Position numbers and translations under genes: made by a program. Below are positions 9,289 through 19,180 of a stretch of 64,000 nt of DNA, one piece after another (the stretch's first letter is position 1; the number at the start of each line of letters is the position of its first letter). Origin of the DNA: an uncultured Pseudomonadota bacterium (GTDB lineage Bacteria; Pseudomonadota; Gammaproteobacteria; Burkholderiales; Rhodocyclaceae); NCBI GenBank assembly GCA_946479855.1, contig CAMLHL010000001.1, forward strand, positions 1 through 64,000, written 5' to 3'. Below the pieces are notes generated by a model. It was not told the DNA's origin and did not search any database. It saw only the letters and a program-made list of their open reading frames with translations.

Positions 9289-12012
9289 ATGTCCGCAACA
9301 ACAGTTTCACAATTTGCCGTTGAACTCAAAATGCCCGTCGCGGCCCTGCTCGAGCAATTGAGCAAGGCTGGCGTCGGCAAGGGCGGTGCCAACGATACGC
9401 TGACCGATCAGGACAAGGCTCGACTGCTCGACTATCTGCGCCGCGCGCATGGTGACGAGTCGAAGACCAAGATCACCCTGACCCGCAAGCAGACCTCGGA
9501 AATCAAGGCCACCGATGCGCATGGCCGGGCCCGTACCGTTCAGGTCGAGGTGCGCAAGAAGCGCGTGCTCATGAAGCGCGAAATCGGCGAACATGTGCCG
9601 GAAGCCGAACTGGATATGGCTGGCGCAGAAATCGAGGAGCCGATTGCCGAGATCGTGCCCGAGCCGGTGATCGAAGAGGTCATTCCGGAGCCGGTGGTCG
9701 AGGTGATCCCCGAGCCGGTCGTTGAAGTCGCTCCGGAGCCGGTGGTCGAGACACCAGTCGAGCCCGTGGTTGAGCCAGTGGTCGAAACGGTCGTCCAGAA
9801 AGTGGCTCCGGCGCCCTTGAGCCGCGCTGCCATCATTGGCGAAAAGGAGCTCAAGGCGCGTGAGCTGGAATCGCGTCGCTACAACCAGTTGCGCGAGATT
9901 CAGGAACGCGAGTTGCGGGAAAAACAGGCCCGTGAAGCCCAGCTGGTCCAAATGCGTCAGCAGGCTGAGGCTGCTGCGGTCGCTGCCAAGGCGGCCGAAC
10001 AGGCGAAAAATCAGGCGGCAGCCCAAGTCAAGGCCAGCGAGCCCGCCGACAAGGGAACCTTGCACAAAAAACCTGATGCCCCGGGCAAAAAGGGTGACAA
10101 GGGCGGTCGCGCTGCCGATGACGGCAAGAAGAAAGGTGGTCTCAAAACCCGCGGTTCCGATGCCGGCACCGGCTGGAAGGACAATCGTCACGGCCACAAG
10201 AAGTCGCACAAGGGTGACGACGGCCAGGGCAGTTTCCAGGCGCCGACGGAACCGGTGGTGCGTGAAGTGCATATTCCGGAAACCATTTCCGTCTCCGATC
10301 TGGCCCACAAGATGGCAATCAAGGCCACCGAGATCATCAAGGTGATGATGAAGATGGGTTCGATGGTCACCATCAACCAGGTGCTGGACCAGGAAACGGC
10401 CATGATCGTGGTCGAGGAAATGGGCCACAAGGCGCTGGCCGCCAAGCTGGACGATCCGGATGCCTTCCTCGAGGAGCATGCCGAGCACAAGGATGTACCG
10501 CTCGAGCATCGTGCTCCGGTCGTCACCGTCATGGGTCACGTTGACCACGGCAAGACCTCGCTGCTCGACTACATTCGTCGTGCCAAGGTGGCGGCCGGCG
10601 AAGCCGGCGGCATTACCCAGCATATCGGTGCCTACCACGTCGAAACCGACCGCGGCATGATTACCTTCCTCGATACCCCGGGTCACGAGGCCTTTACGGC
10701 CATGCGTGCCCGTGGTGCCAAGGCGACCGACATCGTTATCCTGGTGGTCGCCGCCGACGACGGCGTGATGCCGCAGACCAAGGAAGCGATTCACCACGCC
10801 AAGGCGGCCGGTGTGCCGTTGGTCGTGGCGGTCAACAAGATCGACAAACCCGATGCCAATCCCGACCGCGTCAAGCAGGAGCTGGTGGCCGAGGGCGTCA
10901 TTCCGGAAGAGTACGGTGGCGATTCCCCGTTCTGCCCGGTTTCGGCCAAGAAGGGTACCGGTATCGACGAACTGCTCGAGCAGGTGCTGTTGCAGGCTGA
11001 AGTGCTCGAACTGACCGCGCAAAAGGATGCCCCGGCCAAGGGCCTGATCATTGAAGCGCGTCTCGACAAGGGTCGTGGTGCCGTGGCAACCATGCTGGTT
11101 CAGTCCGGGACCTTGAAGCGCGGCGACATCGTGCTCGCCGGTCAGGTTTTCGGTCGTGTTCGTGCCATGCTCGACGAGAACGGCAAGCCGATCAACGAAG
11201 CCGGTCCCTCCATCCCGGTCGAAATTCTCGGCCTGTCCGATGTGCCGGCCGCTGGTGAAGAAGCCATCGTCCTCAGTGATGAGAAGAAGGCTCGCGAAAT
11301 CGCCCTGTTCCGCCAGGGCAAGTTCCGCGATGTCAAGCTGGCCAAGCAGCAGGCTGCCAAGCTGGAAAACATGTTCCAGCAGATGGAAGAGGGCGAGGTC
11401 AAGACCCTGCCGCTGATCGTCAAGGCCGACGTGCAAGGTTCGCAAGAAGCCCTGGTGCAGACGCTCTCCAAGCTCTCCAACGAGGAAGTTCGCGTCCAGA
11501 TCATTCATGGAGCCGTCGGTGCGATCAGCGAATCCGACGTCAATCTGGCCCAGGCCTCCGGTGCCGTCATCATCGGCTTCAACATCCGTGCCGATGCCGG
11601 TTCGCGCAAGCTGGCCGAGAGCTTCGGCGTCGATATCCGTTACTACAACGTGATCTACGACGCGGTTGACGAAGTCAAGGCAGCCTTGTCGGGCATGCTG
11701 TCGCCGGAGAAGCGCGAGCAGATCACCGGTATGGTCGAAATCCGCCAGGTCTTCCACGTTTCCAAGGTCGGCGCCATCGCCGGCTGTTACGTACTGGAAG
11801 GATTCGTCAAACGCAATTCCCGCGTTCGCCTGTTGCGCAACAACGTCGTGCAATGGGACGGCGAACTGGATTCGCTCAAGCGTTTCAAGGATGACGTCAA
11901 GGAAGTGCGCTCCAACTTCGAGTGCGGTCTGTCGCTGCGTGGTAACAACGACATTCAGGTCGGCGATCAGCTTGAAGTGTACGAAATCCAGGAAGTGGCG
12001 CGTTCTCTGTAA
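9289..12012 (+). CDS. infB: Translation initiation factor IF-2
   Basis: 907 residues. The N-terminal IF2_N subdomain ([20 protein letters not shown]) is followed by a long variable linker, a second IF2_N-like segment ([21 protein letters not shown]), then the GTPase with G1 GHVDHGKT from residue 416, G3 DTPGH and G4 NKID. Domains II-IV follow, ending in the fMet-tRNA-binding C-terminus. The linker holds a Pro-Glu-Val repeat tract and then a charged coiled-coil and Lys-rich stretch. GGGAGG precedes the ATG. Confidence 0.97.
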   Translation: MSATTVSQFAVELKMPVAALLEQLSKAGVGKGGANDTLTDQDKARLLDYLRRAHGDESKTKITLTRKQTSEIKATDAHGRARTVQVEVRKKRVLMKREIGEHVPEAELDMAGAEIEEPIAEIVPEPVIEEVIPEPVVEVIPEPVVEVAPEPVVETPVEPVVEPVVETVVQKVAPAPLSRAAIIGEKELKARELESRRYNQLREIQERELREKQAREAQLVQMRQQAEAAAVAAKAAEQAKNQAAAQVKASEPADKGTLHKKPDAPGKKGDKGGRAADDGKKKGGLKTRGSDAGTGWKDNRHGHKKSHKGDDGQGSFQAPTEPVVREVHIPETISVSDLAHKMAIKATEIIKVMMKMGSMVTINQVLDQETAMIVVEEMGHKALAAKLDDPDAFLEEHAEHKDVPLEHRAPVVTVMGHVDHGKTSLLDYIRRAKVAAGEAGGITQHIGAYHVETDRGMITFLDTPGHEAFTAMRARGAKATDIVILVVAADDGVMPQTKEAIHHAKAAGVPLVVAVNKIDKPDANPDRVKQELVAEGVIPEEYGGDSPFCPVSAKKGTGIDELLEQVLLQAEVLELTAQKDAPAKGLIIEARLDKGRGAVATMLVQSGTLKRGDIVLAGQVFGRVRAMLDENGKPINEAGPSIPVEILGLSDVPAAGEEAIVLSDEKKAREIALFRQGKFRDVKLAKQQAAKLENMFQQMEEGEVKTLPLIVKADVQGSQEALVQTLSKLSNEEVRVQIIHGAVGAISESDVNLAQASGAVIIGFNIRADAGSRKLAESFGVDIRYYNVIYDAVDEVKAALSGMLSPEKREQITGMVEIRQVFHVSKVGAIAGCYVLEGFVKRNSRVRLLRNNVVQWDGELDSLKRFKDDVKEVRSNFECGLSLRGNNDIQVGDQLEVYEIQEVARSL
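9631..9801 (+). repeat. Pro-Glu-Pro-Val repeat tract in IF-2 linker
   Basis: Within infB the units PEPV(I/V)E(E/V) recur about every 7-8 codons (roughly residues 115-170), mostly written as GAGCCGGTGGTCGAG variants. Such acidic/proline tracts are expected in the disordered linker of IF-2 and often vary in copy number between strains. Confidence 0.85.
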
Positions 12013-12383
12013 TGAAGAAAAAGGGTTTCCAGCGTAGTGACCGGGTCGCGGAGCAGGTGCGCCGCGACCTCGCCGATCTGATTCGCACCGAGCTGAAGGA
12101 TCCGCGGGTTGGCATGATCAGCTTGACCGGTGTCGAATTGACGCCGGATTACGCGCATGCCAAGGTCTTTTTCACAACCTTTAACTCCGAGCACCTCGAA
12201 GAGATCGAGCGCGGATTGAAGCGGGCAGCAGGTTTTCTGCGCCGCGAGCTGGGCAAGCGTATCCACATTCACACGCTGCCGGAATTGCACTTCGTCTACG
12301 ACAATTCCATCGAACGCGGCACCAGCATGTCGTTGTTGATCGATCAGGCGAACGCGCTCAGCGATCAAACCCCGGAAGAGTAG
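12012..12383 (+). CDS. rbfA: Ribosome-binding factor A
   Basis: 123-residue KH-like protein that acts in 30S maturation at the 5' end of 16S rRNA. Recognised by RVAEQVRRDLADLIRTELKDPRVGMISLTGVELTPDYAHAKVFF in pieces, and by LPELHFVYDNSIERG at the C-terminus. The ATG overlaps the infB stop by one base. Confidence 0.96.
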   Translation: MKKKGFQRSDRVAEQVRRDLADLIRTELKDPRVGMISLTGVELTPDYAHAKVFFTTFNSEHLEEIERGLKRAAGFLRRELGKRIHIHTLPELHFVYDNSIERGTSMSLLIDQANALSDQTPEE

Positions 12384-12390
12384 GCTCGCG

Positions 12391-13290
12391 ATGCAATTCA
12401 AGCGGACCTGGAGACAGGTCGATGGCGTTCTTTTGCTCGACAAGCCGCTGGGTTTGACTTCCAACGATGCCCTGCAAAAGGTGCGCCGTCTTTTTTCGGC
12501 CGCCAAGGGGGGGCATACCGGCACTCTGGATCCACTGGCGACCGGCTTGCTGCCGCTGTGCTTCGGTGAGGCGACCAAGTTCTCGGCCGATCTGCTCGAT
12601 GCCGACAAGACCTACGAGGCCGTCCTCAAGTTGGGCGTGACAACCGATTCCGGCGATGCCGAAGGGCAGGTAACGGCGACTGCTGCGGTCGACGTTGAAA
12701 AAGGGCAAATTTCAGCGGTACTGCCGCAATTCGTTGGCAACATCGAGCAGATTCCCCCTATGCATTCGGCGTTGAAGCGTGATGGCCGGCCGCTCTATGA
12801 ACTGGCGCGCAAGGGCATCGAGGTCGAGCGCGAGGCGAGGGCGGTGACCATTCACGCAATCGATTGCCTCGATTTTTCCGGCGACACCCTGACGCTGCGT
12901 GTCGCTTGCAGCAAGGGGACCTACATTCGCGTCCTGGCTGCCGATATTGGCAAGGTACTGGGGTGCGGCGCCCACTTGGCAGCGCTTCGGCGTACCGTGG
13001 TCGGCGACATCCAGCTGGGCAAGGCGGTGACGCTGGCCGAGCTGGAAGGTCTCGATGAGGCAGGGCGGATGGAGCACTTGCTGCCGGTCGATGCGCTGCT
13101 GCAGTCTTTGCCTGAAGCGGTGGTCGAGGGCGTCGAAGCTGAACGTTTCCGGCATGGCAATCCGGTTTCTTTGCCGTCGGGGCTGACCGGCAAGATCAGG
13201 GTCTACGCCGATGGCCGATTGATCGGTGTCGGGGAGCCGGGAAACGGGGCCATGCTATGGCCTAAAAGGCTGGTACAACTGGCAATCTAA
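12391..13290 (+). CDS. truB: tRNA pseudouridine(55) synthase TruB
   Basis: 299 residues. The catalytic motif GGHTGTLDPLATGLLPL has the nucleophilic aspartate at D47. LLLDKPLGLTSNDALQKV lies before it and the GTYIRVLAADIG block after it, with a C-terminal PUA-like segment. Converts U55 of the T-loop in most tRNAs. Last gene of the nusA operon, 7 nt after rbfA. Confidence 0.96.
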   Translation: MQFKRTWRQVDGVLLLDKPLGLTSNDALQKVRRLFSAAKGGHTGTLDPLATGLLPLCFGEATKFSADLLDADKTYEAVLKLGVTTDSGDAEGQVTATAAVDVEKGQISAVLPQFVGNIEQIPPMHSALKRDGRPLYELARKGIEVEREARAVTIHAIDCLDFSGDTLTLRVACSKGTYIRVLAADIGKVLGCGAHLAALRRTVVGDIQLGKAVTLAELEGLDEAGRMEHLLPVDALLQSLPEAVVEGVEAERFRHGNPVSLPSGLTGKIRVYADGRLIGVGEPGNGAMLWPKRLVQLAI

Positions 13291-13295
13291 ACTGA

Positions 13296-13301
13296 TATAA
13301 T
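13296..13301 (+). promoter_or_regulatory. Probable rpsO promoter (-10 element)
   Basis: A perfect TATAAT lies 5 nt after the truB stop. The upstream -35 is weak (GGTACA at 13272-13277, 18 nt spacing). Position and the separate regulation usual for rpsO-pnp support it. Confidence 0.5.
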
Positions 13302-13308
13302 TTCTCGC

Positions 13309-13331
13309 TTTCCGTTGTCAACGGAAATTTT
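13309..13331 (+). terminator. Hairpin plus T-run between truB and rpsO
   Basis: TTTCCGTT (13309-13316), loop GTC, AACGGAAA (13320-13327), then TTTT. This 8-bp stem could end the nusA-truB operon. Since a TATAAT lies just upstream, it would also sit in the rpsO leader. Confidence 0.6.
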
Positions 13332-13392
13332 CCCAACTGGCGCTGGCTCTATCAAACTGGGGCGGCGTCGCATTAATGAAAGAGAGTTTGAA

Positions 13393-13662
13393 ATGGCATT
13401 GACCACTGCAAACAAGGCGTCCGTTGTCGCCGATTACGCCCAGTCCAAGGGCGACACCGGTTCTCCGGAAGTCCAGGTTGCGCTGCTGACCGCACGCATC
13501 AACGACCTGACCCCGCACTTCAAGGAGCACTCCAAGGATCACCACTCCCGCCGTGGTCTGCTGCGCCTGGTTTCCCAGCGCCGCAAGCTGCTTGACTACC
13601 TGAAGGGCAAGGACATCGAGCGTTATCGCACCCTGATTACCCGCCTCGGCCTGCGCAAGTAA
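13393..13662 (+). CDS. rpsO: 30S ribosomal protein S15
   Basis: 89 residues, full length. Signature segments are [20 protein letters not shown] and [20 protein letters not shown]. The ATG at 13393 follows an AGAGAG Shine-Dalgarno sequence. Upstream in-frame codons lie in the leader and are not part of the protein. S15 binds 16S rRNA helix 22 and in many bacteria represses its own translation. rpsO followed by pnp is the classic order. Confidence 0.97.
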   Translation: MALTTANKASVVADYAQSKGDTGSPEVQVALLTARINDLTPHFKEHSKDHHSRRGLLRLVSQRRKLLDYLKGKDIERYRTLITRLGLRK

Positions 13663-13786
13663 TTTCCCGCTCCGGCCCAACCGTGACTTTGTCGACATCG
13701 CCTTGCTGTGCTAGTGCACTGTCTTCGGCTAGTCTTCGCGTCACGCTTGAACCGGACACGGAATAAGCGCTGCTGAAGCCACAGAA

Positions 13787-13825
13787 AAAGCGGCCCGGAA
13801 ATTTCCCGGCCGCTTTTTTGTTTTT
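13787..13825 (+). terminator. Strong hairpin terminator between rpsO and pnp
   Basis: AGCGGCC pairs with GGCCGCT, with one C:C mismatch and then a GGAAA/TTTCC continuation, followed by TTTTTTGTTTTT. In E. coli the rpsO-pnp interval also carries a terminator with read-through and RNase processing, so partial read-through here is plausible. Confidence 0.85.
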
Positions 13826-13911
13826 GTATTCCAGTTGTTCTTTAATTGTTCTTTGTTGATATCGTAAGCTGTTGTTATTGTTGTTAATTGTGATGAGAGT
13901 GAAAGGAAGCT

Positions 13912-16053
13912 ATGTTTAATGTCGTGAAAAAGACCTTCGCCTACGGGGACCATCAGGTTACCCTCGAAACCGGCGAAGTGGCCCGCCAGGCAGGCGGCGC
14001 CGTCCTCGTATCGATGGAAGAAACCGTCGTCCTGGTGACCGTTGTGGCGGCCAAGAATGCCAAGCCCGGCCAGGATTTCTTCCCGCTGACCGTTGATTAT
14101 CAGGAAAAAACCTATGCTGCCGGCCGTATCCCCGGTGGCTTCTTCAAGCGTGAAGGCCGCCCTTCCGAAAAGGAAACGCTGACCTGCCGTCTGATCGACC
14201 GTCCGATCCGCCCGCTGTTTCCGGATGGTTTCTACAATGAAGTCCAGGTCATTGCTACCGTGATGTCCCTGAATCCGGAAATCGATTCCGATATTCCGGC
14301 CCTGATTGGTGCCTCCGCTGCCCTGGCTATTTCCGGCGTACCGTTCAACGGCCCGATCGGCGCTGCGCGTGTTGGTTACATCAATGGCCAATATGTGTTG
14401 TGCCCGACCCTGAGTCAGCTCAAGGACAGCCAGCTCGACCTCGTGGTCGCCGGTACCGAAGCTGCGGTGCTGATGGTTGAATCCGAGGCCGACCAGTTGT
14501 CTGAGGAAGTGATGCTGGGCGCGGTCGTTTTCGGCCACACTGAAATGCAGAAGGCGATCAACGCCATCAACGAACTGGTTGAAGAAGCCGGCAAACCCGA
14601 ATGGGACTGGCAAGCCCCGGCCAAGGACGAGGCGCTGGTTGCCAGCTTGTCCGCCCTGGTTGCCGCCAAGCTCGAAGAAGCCTACAGCATTACCGTCAAG
14701 CAAACACGCAGCCAGGCCGTCAAGGAAATCCGCGCCGAAGCTGTTGCTGCCCTGTGCACCGGTGCCGAAGGTGCGCCCGACGAGAATACCGTCGGCAACC
14801 TGTTCCATGAGCTGGAAGCCAGCATCGTCCGTGGCCGTATCCTGAGTGGCGCTCCGCGAATCGATGGTCGTGACACCCGCACGGTGCGTCCGATCACCAT
14901 GCGTTCCGGCGTCCTGCCGCGGACCCATGGTTCCGCCCTGTTTACCCGTGGTGAAACTCAGGCTCTGGCTGTTGCCACCCTCGGGACCAATCGCGATGAG
15001 CAGATCATTGATGCGCTGGCCGGTGAATACCGCGACCGCTTCATGCTGCACTACAACATGCCCCCATACGCTACCGGCGAATGTGGTCGTGTCGGTACGC
15101 CGAAGCGCCGCGAAATCGGCCACGGCCGTCTGGCCAAGCGTGCGCTGCTCGCTGTACTGCCGAAGCCGGAGGATTTCTCTTACTCGATGCGTCTGGTTTC
15201 GGAAATCACCGAATCCAACGGTTCCTCCTCCATGGCTTCCGTCTGTGGTGGCTGTCTGGCCTTGTTGGATGCCGGCGTGCCGCTCAAGGCGCACGTCGCC
15301 GGTATCGCCATGGGCTTGATCAAGGACGGTAACCGTTTCGCCGTGCTGACCGACATTCTGGGTGATGAAGATCACCTCGGCGATATGGATTTCAAGGTGG
15401 CCGGTTCAACGGGCGGTATTACCGCACTGCAGATGGATATCAAGATCCAGGGCATCACCAAGGAAATCATGCAGGTCGCACTGGCTCAGGCCAAGGATGC
15501 TCGTCTGCATATCCTGAACCTGATGCAGGAATCGGCGGCTGGCCCGCGTGAGGAAATGTCGGCCTATGCACCGCGCCTTTACACCTTCAAGATCAATCCG
15601 GAAAAAATCCGTGATGTGATCGGCAAGGGCGGCGCCGTCATTCGTGCGCTGACCGAAGAAACCGGTACCACCATCGATATTCAGGACGATGGCACGATCA
15701 CCATCGCGGCGACTAGCGGCGACGCCGCAGCGGCCGCGCGTGCTCGTATTGATGCCATTACGGCTGAGGTCGAAATCGGCAAGATCTACGAAGGCACTGT
15801 GCTGAAGATTCTCGACTTCGGTGCGATCGTTTCCGTGCTGCCGGGTAAGGATGGCCTGCTGCACATCTCCCAGATCGCTCAGGAGCGCGTCAACAAGGTC
15901 GAAGACTACGTCAAGGAAGGTCAGATCGTGCGCGTCAAGGTTCTGGAAACTGATGATCGCGGTCGCGTCAAGCTGTCGATGAAGGCTGTTGCCGCCGAAG
16001 AGGGTGGCGCAGCCGCAGCTGCGCCCGACGCTGCTGTCCAACAGCAACAATAA
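13912..16053 (+). CDS. pnp: Polyribonucleotide nucleotidyltransferase (PNPase)
   Basis: 713 residues: two RNase PH domains separated by a helical domain, a KH domain ([20 protein letters not shown], about residues 560-580) and a C-terminal S1 domain ([18 protein letters not shown], from about 625). [12 protein letters not shown] and [16 protein letters not shown] mark the two PH cores. It degrades mRNA 3'-5' using phosphate. AAAGGAAG precedes the ATG. The tail is Ala/Gln-rich. Confidence 0.97.
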   Translation: MFNVVKKTFAYGDHQVTLETGEVARQAGGAVLVSMEETVVLVTVVAAKNAKPGQDFFPLTVDYQEKTYAAGRIPGGFFKREGRPSEKETLTCRLIDRPIRPLFPDGFYNEVQVIATVMSLNPEIDSDIPALIGASAALAISGVPFNGPIGAARVGYINGQYVLCPTLSQLKDSQLDLVVAGTEAAVLMVESEADQLSEEVMLGAVVFGHTEMQKAINAINELVEEAGKPEWDWQAPAKDEALVASLSALVAAKLEEAYSITVKQTRSQAVKEIRAEAVAALCTGAEGAPDENTVGNLFHELEASIVRGRILSGAPRIDGRDTRTVRPITMRSGVLPRTHGSALFTRGETQALAVATLGTNRDEQIIDALAGEYRDRFMLHYNMPPYATGECGRVGTPKRREIGHGRLAKRALLAVLPKPEDFSYSMRLVSEITESNGSSSMASVCGGCLALLDAGVPLKAHVAGIAMGLIKDGNRFAVLTDILGDEDHLGDMDFKVAGSTGGITALQMDIKIQGITKEIMQVALAQAKDARLHILNLMQESAAGPREEMSAYAPRLYTFKINPEKIRDVIGKGGAVIRALTEETGTTIDIQDDGTITIAATSGDAAAAARARIDAITAEVEIGKIYEGTVLKILDFGAIVSVLPGKDGLLHISQIAQERVNKVEDYVKEGQIVRVKVLETDDRGRVKLSMKAVAAEEGGAAAAAPDAAVQQQQ

Positions 16054-16074
16054 TTCAGCAAAATCTGAATGTGC

Positions 16075-16105
16075 AAAGGGCGCTGTGAGGCGCCCTTTCT
16101 TTTTG
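16075..16105 (+). terminator. pnp terminator
   Basis: AAAGGGCGC (16075-16083), loop TGTGAG, GCGCCCTTT (16090-16098), then TCTTTTT. The 9-bp perfect stem lies between convergent pnp and dksA. The stem's own A-rich left arm could let it act on both strands. Confidence 0.9.
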
Positions 16106-16148
16106 CGGTTTTTTGGCAGTTGACCGCAGGAGTGCGAGATAAGGCGAA

Positions 16149-16574
16149 TTACTTCGCCATTTGCTTCTCTTTAAGTTCGTCCAGTGTCTTGCAATCGATG
16201 CACAGCGTTGCGGTCGGACGAGCTTCCAGGCGCTTGATGCCAATCTCGACGCCGCACTTGTCACAGAAGCCGTAATCGCCACTTTCGATGCGGCCAAGGG
16301 TTTCGTCGATCTTCTTGATCAGCTTGCGCTCGCGATCCCGGTTGCGCAATTCGATGGCCATGTCTGTTTCCTGGCTGGCGCGATCATTGGGGTCGGCAAA
16401 TACCGTTGCTTCGTCCTGCATGGTATGTACCGTGCGGTCGATATCCTCGCTCAACTCCTTTTTAAGCATTTCAAGAATTTTGCGGAAGTGGGTCAGTTGC
16501 TTCGCGCTCATGTAATCCTCGCCAGCCTTTGGCTGGTAGGGGGTGAAATTTTTGTGGAGCAGTTCTTCTGCCAT
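16149..16574 (-). CDS. dksA: RNA polymerase-binding transcription factor DksA
   Basis: 141 residues. The coiled-coil tip carries the conserved acidic pair D61/D64 (ADPNDRASQETD). It is followed by LRNRDRERKLIKKIDETL and a four-cysteine zinc finger (C104, C107, C125, C128). With ppGpp, DksA binds the polymerase secondary channel and tunes rRNA and amino-acid promoters. All key residues are present, so it is a canonical zinc-type DksA. Confidence 0.97.
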   Translation of the reverse strand: MAEELLHKNFTPYQPKAGEDYMSAKQLTHFRKILEMLKKELSEDIDRTVHTMQDEATVFADPNDRASQETDMAIELRNRDRERKLIKKIDETLGRIESGDYGFCDKCGVEIGIKRLEARPTATLCIDCKTLDELKEKQMAK

Positions 16575-16607
16575 TTTTTTGTGCGTCCTGGTGACGAGAA
16601 AAGCGAT

Positions 16608-16636
16608 TAAATATCATGAAGACCGCGCTCAGGCAA
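16608..16636 (-). promoter_or_regulatory. Possible dksA promoter
   Basis: On the minus strand TTGCCT, 17 nt, then TATTTA. The spacing is right but the -10 is poor. It would start about 40 nt before the dksA ATG. Confidence 0.35.
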
Positions 16637-16713
16637 GGATTCTTTCTTTAATAAAGATAGTCGCTTGATCTGGTGCGGTTTTTCAGGCGGTGCTAGAATG
16701 CGGGCTCTCGTGT

Positions 16714-16790
16714 CGGGGCGTAGCGCAGTCTGGTAGCGCATCTGCTTTGGGAGCAGAGGGTCGTGAGTTCGAATCCCACCGCCCCGACCA
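16714..16790 (+). tRNA. tRNA-Pro (anticodon TGG)
   Basis: A 77-nt cloverleaf. Acceptor CGGGGCG pairs with CGCCCCG, the anticodon stem is TCTGC/GCAGA with loop TTTGGGA (anticodon TGG), the T-loop is GTTCGAATC, and CCA is encoded. A TAGAAT -10-like element lies at 16694-16699. Confidence 0.97.
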
Positions 16791-16813
16791 ATTCCTTCCT
16801 GTTTCACCCTCAA

Positions 16814-16890
16814 GTGCCCGTAGCTCAACTGGATAGAGCAGCTGCCTTCTAAGCAGCAGGTCGGGGGTTCGAGTCCCTCCGGGCACGCCA
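16814..16890 (+). tRNA. tRNA-Arg (anticodon TCT)
   Basis: A 77-nt cloverleaf. Acceptor GTGCCCG pairs with CGGGCAC, the anticodon stem is GCTGC/GCAGC with loop CTTCTAA (anticodon TCT), the T-loop is GTTCGAGTC, and CCA is encoded. It lies 23 nt after tRNA-Pro, so both are probably processed from one transcript. It ends 13 nt before the first gene of the accessory region. Confidence 0.97.
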
Positions 16891-16903
16891 ATAATCCCTG
16901 CAG

Positions 16904-17953
16904 TCATTGGTTGGCATGCTTCTCTGCAAGTCTGAGCCAACTTTTTCGCGCCAGATGCGGCACCAGGATCGACCACGGCATTTTCATCCAGTGCGAGTGA
17001 GCTAACAGCAGCTGTTCCATGGCTGCCCCCCACTTGGTGCCCGGTTTGACCGCATTCAGCGCTGCCTTGGTGAGCCACCCGGCACGCCAGTTTGATGATT
17101 CTGGATGCGTTGTTTTTGGTGGCAGGTGAATGCCATAGATGTTTCTGGAGGCTTCAAGGCCAGCCAGCAGAATCGATTTCAAGCCTAACTCATCAGCTCT
17201 GGCGAGTAGGTGGTGATATTGCTGTTCTTCTGAAAAGTGCTGCCTAATCAGACAGGCAATATCATATAAATCCCTGAGTGCCTTTGTTGCAACGCCTTCC
17301 AGGAAAGCATGAGTGGCGCTATGAATGATCCGGTCAGCTGGGCTTAATATAAATATCCCCGGCATTTTCTCAACGGCTGATTCGCTTAGTCGCTTTGGAT
17401 CGAATGCAAAACGGGATATCGGGGGAATGATCGCGTGATGCAGGTCGACCGTAGTATGGCGTCGAACATGCTCCATCGGTGGCACTTCATGCATCCAGTT
17501 GCGGTAATACTTTTGATCGTATTTGCTAACCTGCGACGGTTTCCATCCGCCGGAAATAAGCGCCGACTCGACGATGTCCAGATGCTCTTTGGCAACTAGG
17601 AGATCGACGTCAGAAAACTGACGGCCGGCGGCGTTGCGGTCATTTGCCAAGACATATGCGCAACCTTTTAAAACGACAATAGGAATTTCTAGAGGAATCA
17701 GTCGGCGGATGTTGCGAATTTCCCAGATGGCAGCTTCGCTACGGCGCTGTGCGGTAAGAAATTCCAGATCAAAGGCGCGCTTGATCCGCCAATGGATATC
17801 GTCCGGTGATATGGCCTCGCGAATGGCGGCGCCAAGCTGGCCCAGCAGTTCTGTTTGGCGTGCTTCCCGGATGATCGAATTCCATTCGGACTCATCCAGA
17901 TTTTGCGCAAGTTCTGGGTGTCCTAACAGGCTGATTAGAGTGTGGCGTGACAT
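16904..17953 (-). CDS. Nucleotidyltransferase-like protein of the HPr-rel-A/PqqD gene group
   Basis: 349 residues. The core IPIVVLKGCAYVLA followed by GRQFSDVDLLV places the paired aspartates at D115/D117, as in nucleotidyltransferases of the large NTP_transf_5 type. The rest is helical, with an HHAIIPP segment near 190 and HSATHAFLEG near 230. The substrate is unknown. It overlaps the HprK-like gene by 19 nt and is last in the operon of Tat protein, PqqD-like, HprK-like and this gene. Such sets are known as conserved neighbours in exosortase-containing proteobacteria, but with no proven role. Confidence 0.8.
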   Translation of the reverse strand: MSRHTLISLLGHPELAQNLDESEWNSIIREARQTELLGQLGAAIREAISPDDIHWRIKRAFDLEFLTAQRRSEAAIWEIRNIRRLIPLEIPIVVLKGCAYVLANDRNAAGRQFSDVDLLVAKEHLDIVESALISGGWKPSQVSKYDQKYYRNWMHEVPPMEHVRRHTTVDLHHAIIPPISRFAFDPKRLSESAVEKMPGIFILSPADRIIHSATHAFLEGVATKALRDLYDIACLIRQHFSEEQQYHHLLARADELGLKSILLAGLEASRNIYGIHLPPKTTHPESSNWRAGWLTKAALNAVKPGTKWGAAMEQLLLAHSHWMKMPWSILVPHLARKSWLRLAEKHANQ

Positions 17954-18852
17954 TCGGAGTTTAGCCAGGGCAATAGTTCATCAATGCTGCTGTAAGTGAT
18001 TTCAAAGCTCCTGGCGCTGGCAATGGCCCGGGCCATATCTACGAACCCATCCTTGCCTAGGAGGCCGACGTTGAAGGTGTTCTCAAGCAGCTTGGCTAAG
18101 GCGAGTCCATTGCTGATTCGGTTGATCTCCAGGGGGGCTTCTGCCTGATAGCGTGGGAATAGGATCAACCCAATTGGTGGGCTTTCGTTTGCACAATCGA
18201 CAGCATGATCATCTGGCTTGGCATAGGCAATATCACCCTTCCGGGTTTCAGTAATGGGGGCCGTCATTTGCACGGTGGGAAAACGATCACGAATTAGCCT
18301 GATCGAGCGATCCTTCAGGCTGATCGGCCGCGGCACTGGAGTAACCATCGAAGTCTGGCGATTAATGATGGTCAGTTCGTCGGATAGCAGGCGCCAGTCC
18401 GATAACGCGAGAGCTGCACAGAGTGTGCTTTTTCCTGCCCCGGGATCACCGGGAAGCACCAGCGCCATTCCATTCTTTTCGACAACGGCTGCATGGATAA
18501 CAATATCCTTGCCGGAGAGTGTGGCAATTGCCCAGTTTAGGCCCCATTCGAAAAGTGGATGGGTTTGTGACAAAGGCAAGGTGGGGAACGGAGATTTGCC
18601 TTCCCAGATGAACTCGACCTCTTGGCTAAGCAGGTGGCGAGTTCGCCGCAGGCTAATCTCGAAGTCCACCAGGATGTCGGACTCCAGGCTTGCCGGATAT
18701 GCGTTATATAACTGATGTAGTGGGTTGGCGAGCAAGCCCGTATCGCTGGTAATCCGGCAGATAAACGTGCCGATTCCAATGCAAACACCGCGACCTCTTA
18801 GGCTGGATTCTATTGCCGCAGGGGTGACTTCGCCGAGTGGAGCTAATTTCAT
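17935..18852 (-). CDS. HprK-related kinase A
   Basis: 305 residues. A P-loop GDPGAGKST at residues 135-143 is preceded by HAAVVEKNGMALVLP, the arrangement of the C-terminal catalytic domain of HPr kinase/phosphorylase, and followed by WRLLSDELTII with likely Mg-binding acids. No HPr protein and no PTS genes are nearby, so the phosphate acceptor is unlikely to be HPr and may be the sugar or peptide product of the neighbours. It lies 40 nt downstream of the PqqD-like gene and overlaps the nucleotidyltransferase. The family (HprK-rel-A) is described only from gene context. Confidence 0.85.
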   Translation of the reverse strand: MKLAPLGEVTPAAIESSLRGRGVCIGIGTFICRITSDTGLLANPLHQLYNAYPASLESDILVDFEISLRRTRHLLSQEVEFIWEGKSPFPTLPLSQTHPLFEWGLNWAIATLSGKDIVIHAAVVEKNGMALVLPGDPGAGKSTLCAALALSDWRLLSDELTIINRQTSMVTPVPRPISLKDRSIRLIRDRFPTVQMTAPITETRKGDIAYAKPDDHAVDCANESPPIGLILFPRYQAEAPLEINRISNGLALAKLLENTFNVGLLGKDGFVDMARAIASARSFEITYSSIDELLPWLNSECHATL

Positions 18853-18892
18853 CTGGGTATTCTATAGGCAAAGAAGACCAACTGATGATTAG

Positions 18893-19180
18893 CTAGCTGA
18901 AGTCAACTCCAAGAAGGGTAAGCATTTGTTGAAGAGATTGGACGGAATGGCTGTCTGTGAAGCCAAGATTGGCAACTGACTCACTTGACGCGACGAGTAC
19001 TTCGCCGGAGTGCGGTAAAAAGAGAACCGATTCCTGCTCGTCGGAAAAGTTGACAGCAATAAAGTCGACTCCTTCAATGATATTTAGCACTTGGTCCACT
19101 GGACGTCTGGTGATTTCTGTAAAGGCCGATTGGGCGTCATAACCAAGTTTGATCGAGGAATGCTTTGATCTCACTATCAA
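18893..19180 (-). CDS. PqqD-like small protein (HPr-rel-A system type)
   Basis: 95 residues. The C-terminal half has the PqqD pattern: VNFSDEQESVLFLPHSGEVLVASSE followed by a helix ending LLGVDFS. PqqD proteins bind leader peptides of ribosomally made, modified peptides and hand them to enzymes. The match is by pattern and by company (HprK-like kinase and nucleotidyltransferase), not strong similarity. ATG at 19180 makes a 44-nt overlap with the upstream gene; a GTG at 19174 is an alternative. Confidence 0.6.
   Translation of the reverse strand: MIVRSKHSSIKLGYDAQSAFTEITRRPVDQVLNIIEGVDFIAVNFSDEQESVLFLPHSGEVLVASSESVANLGFTDSHSVQSLQQMLTLLGVDFS

Noticed and set aside
9631..9801. Tandem repeat as a CRISPR or mobile-element signal
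   Set aside because: The repeat is in frame within the IF-2 linker and encodes Pro-Glu-Val units; spacing and sequence do not fit CRISPR.
9307..11853. An 848-codon open frame antisense to infB
   Set aside because: It mirrors the infB codons exactly and has low-complexity His/Asp/Leu composition. The sense frame encodes an intact IF-2. It is a by-product of strong GC bias at third positions.
13741..15375. A 544-codon open frame antisense to pnp
   Set aside because: Antisense shadow of PNPase; no motif and no ribosome site.
17935..18852. Classical HPr kinase/phosphorylase of the PTS
   Set aside because: Only the P-loop kinase domain resembles HprK; no HPr or PTS genes are near, and the neighbours are PqqD-like and nucleotidyltransferase genes.
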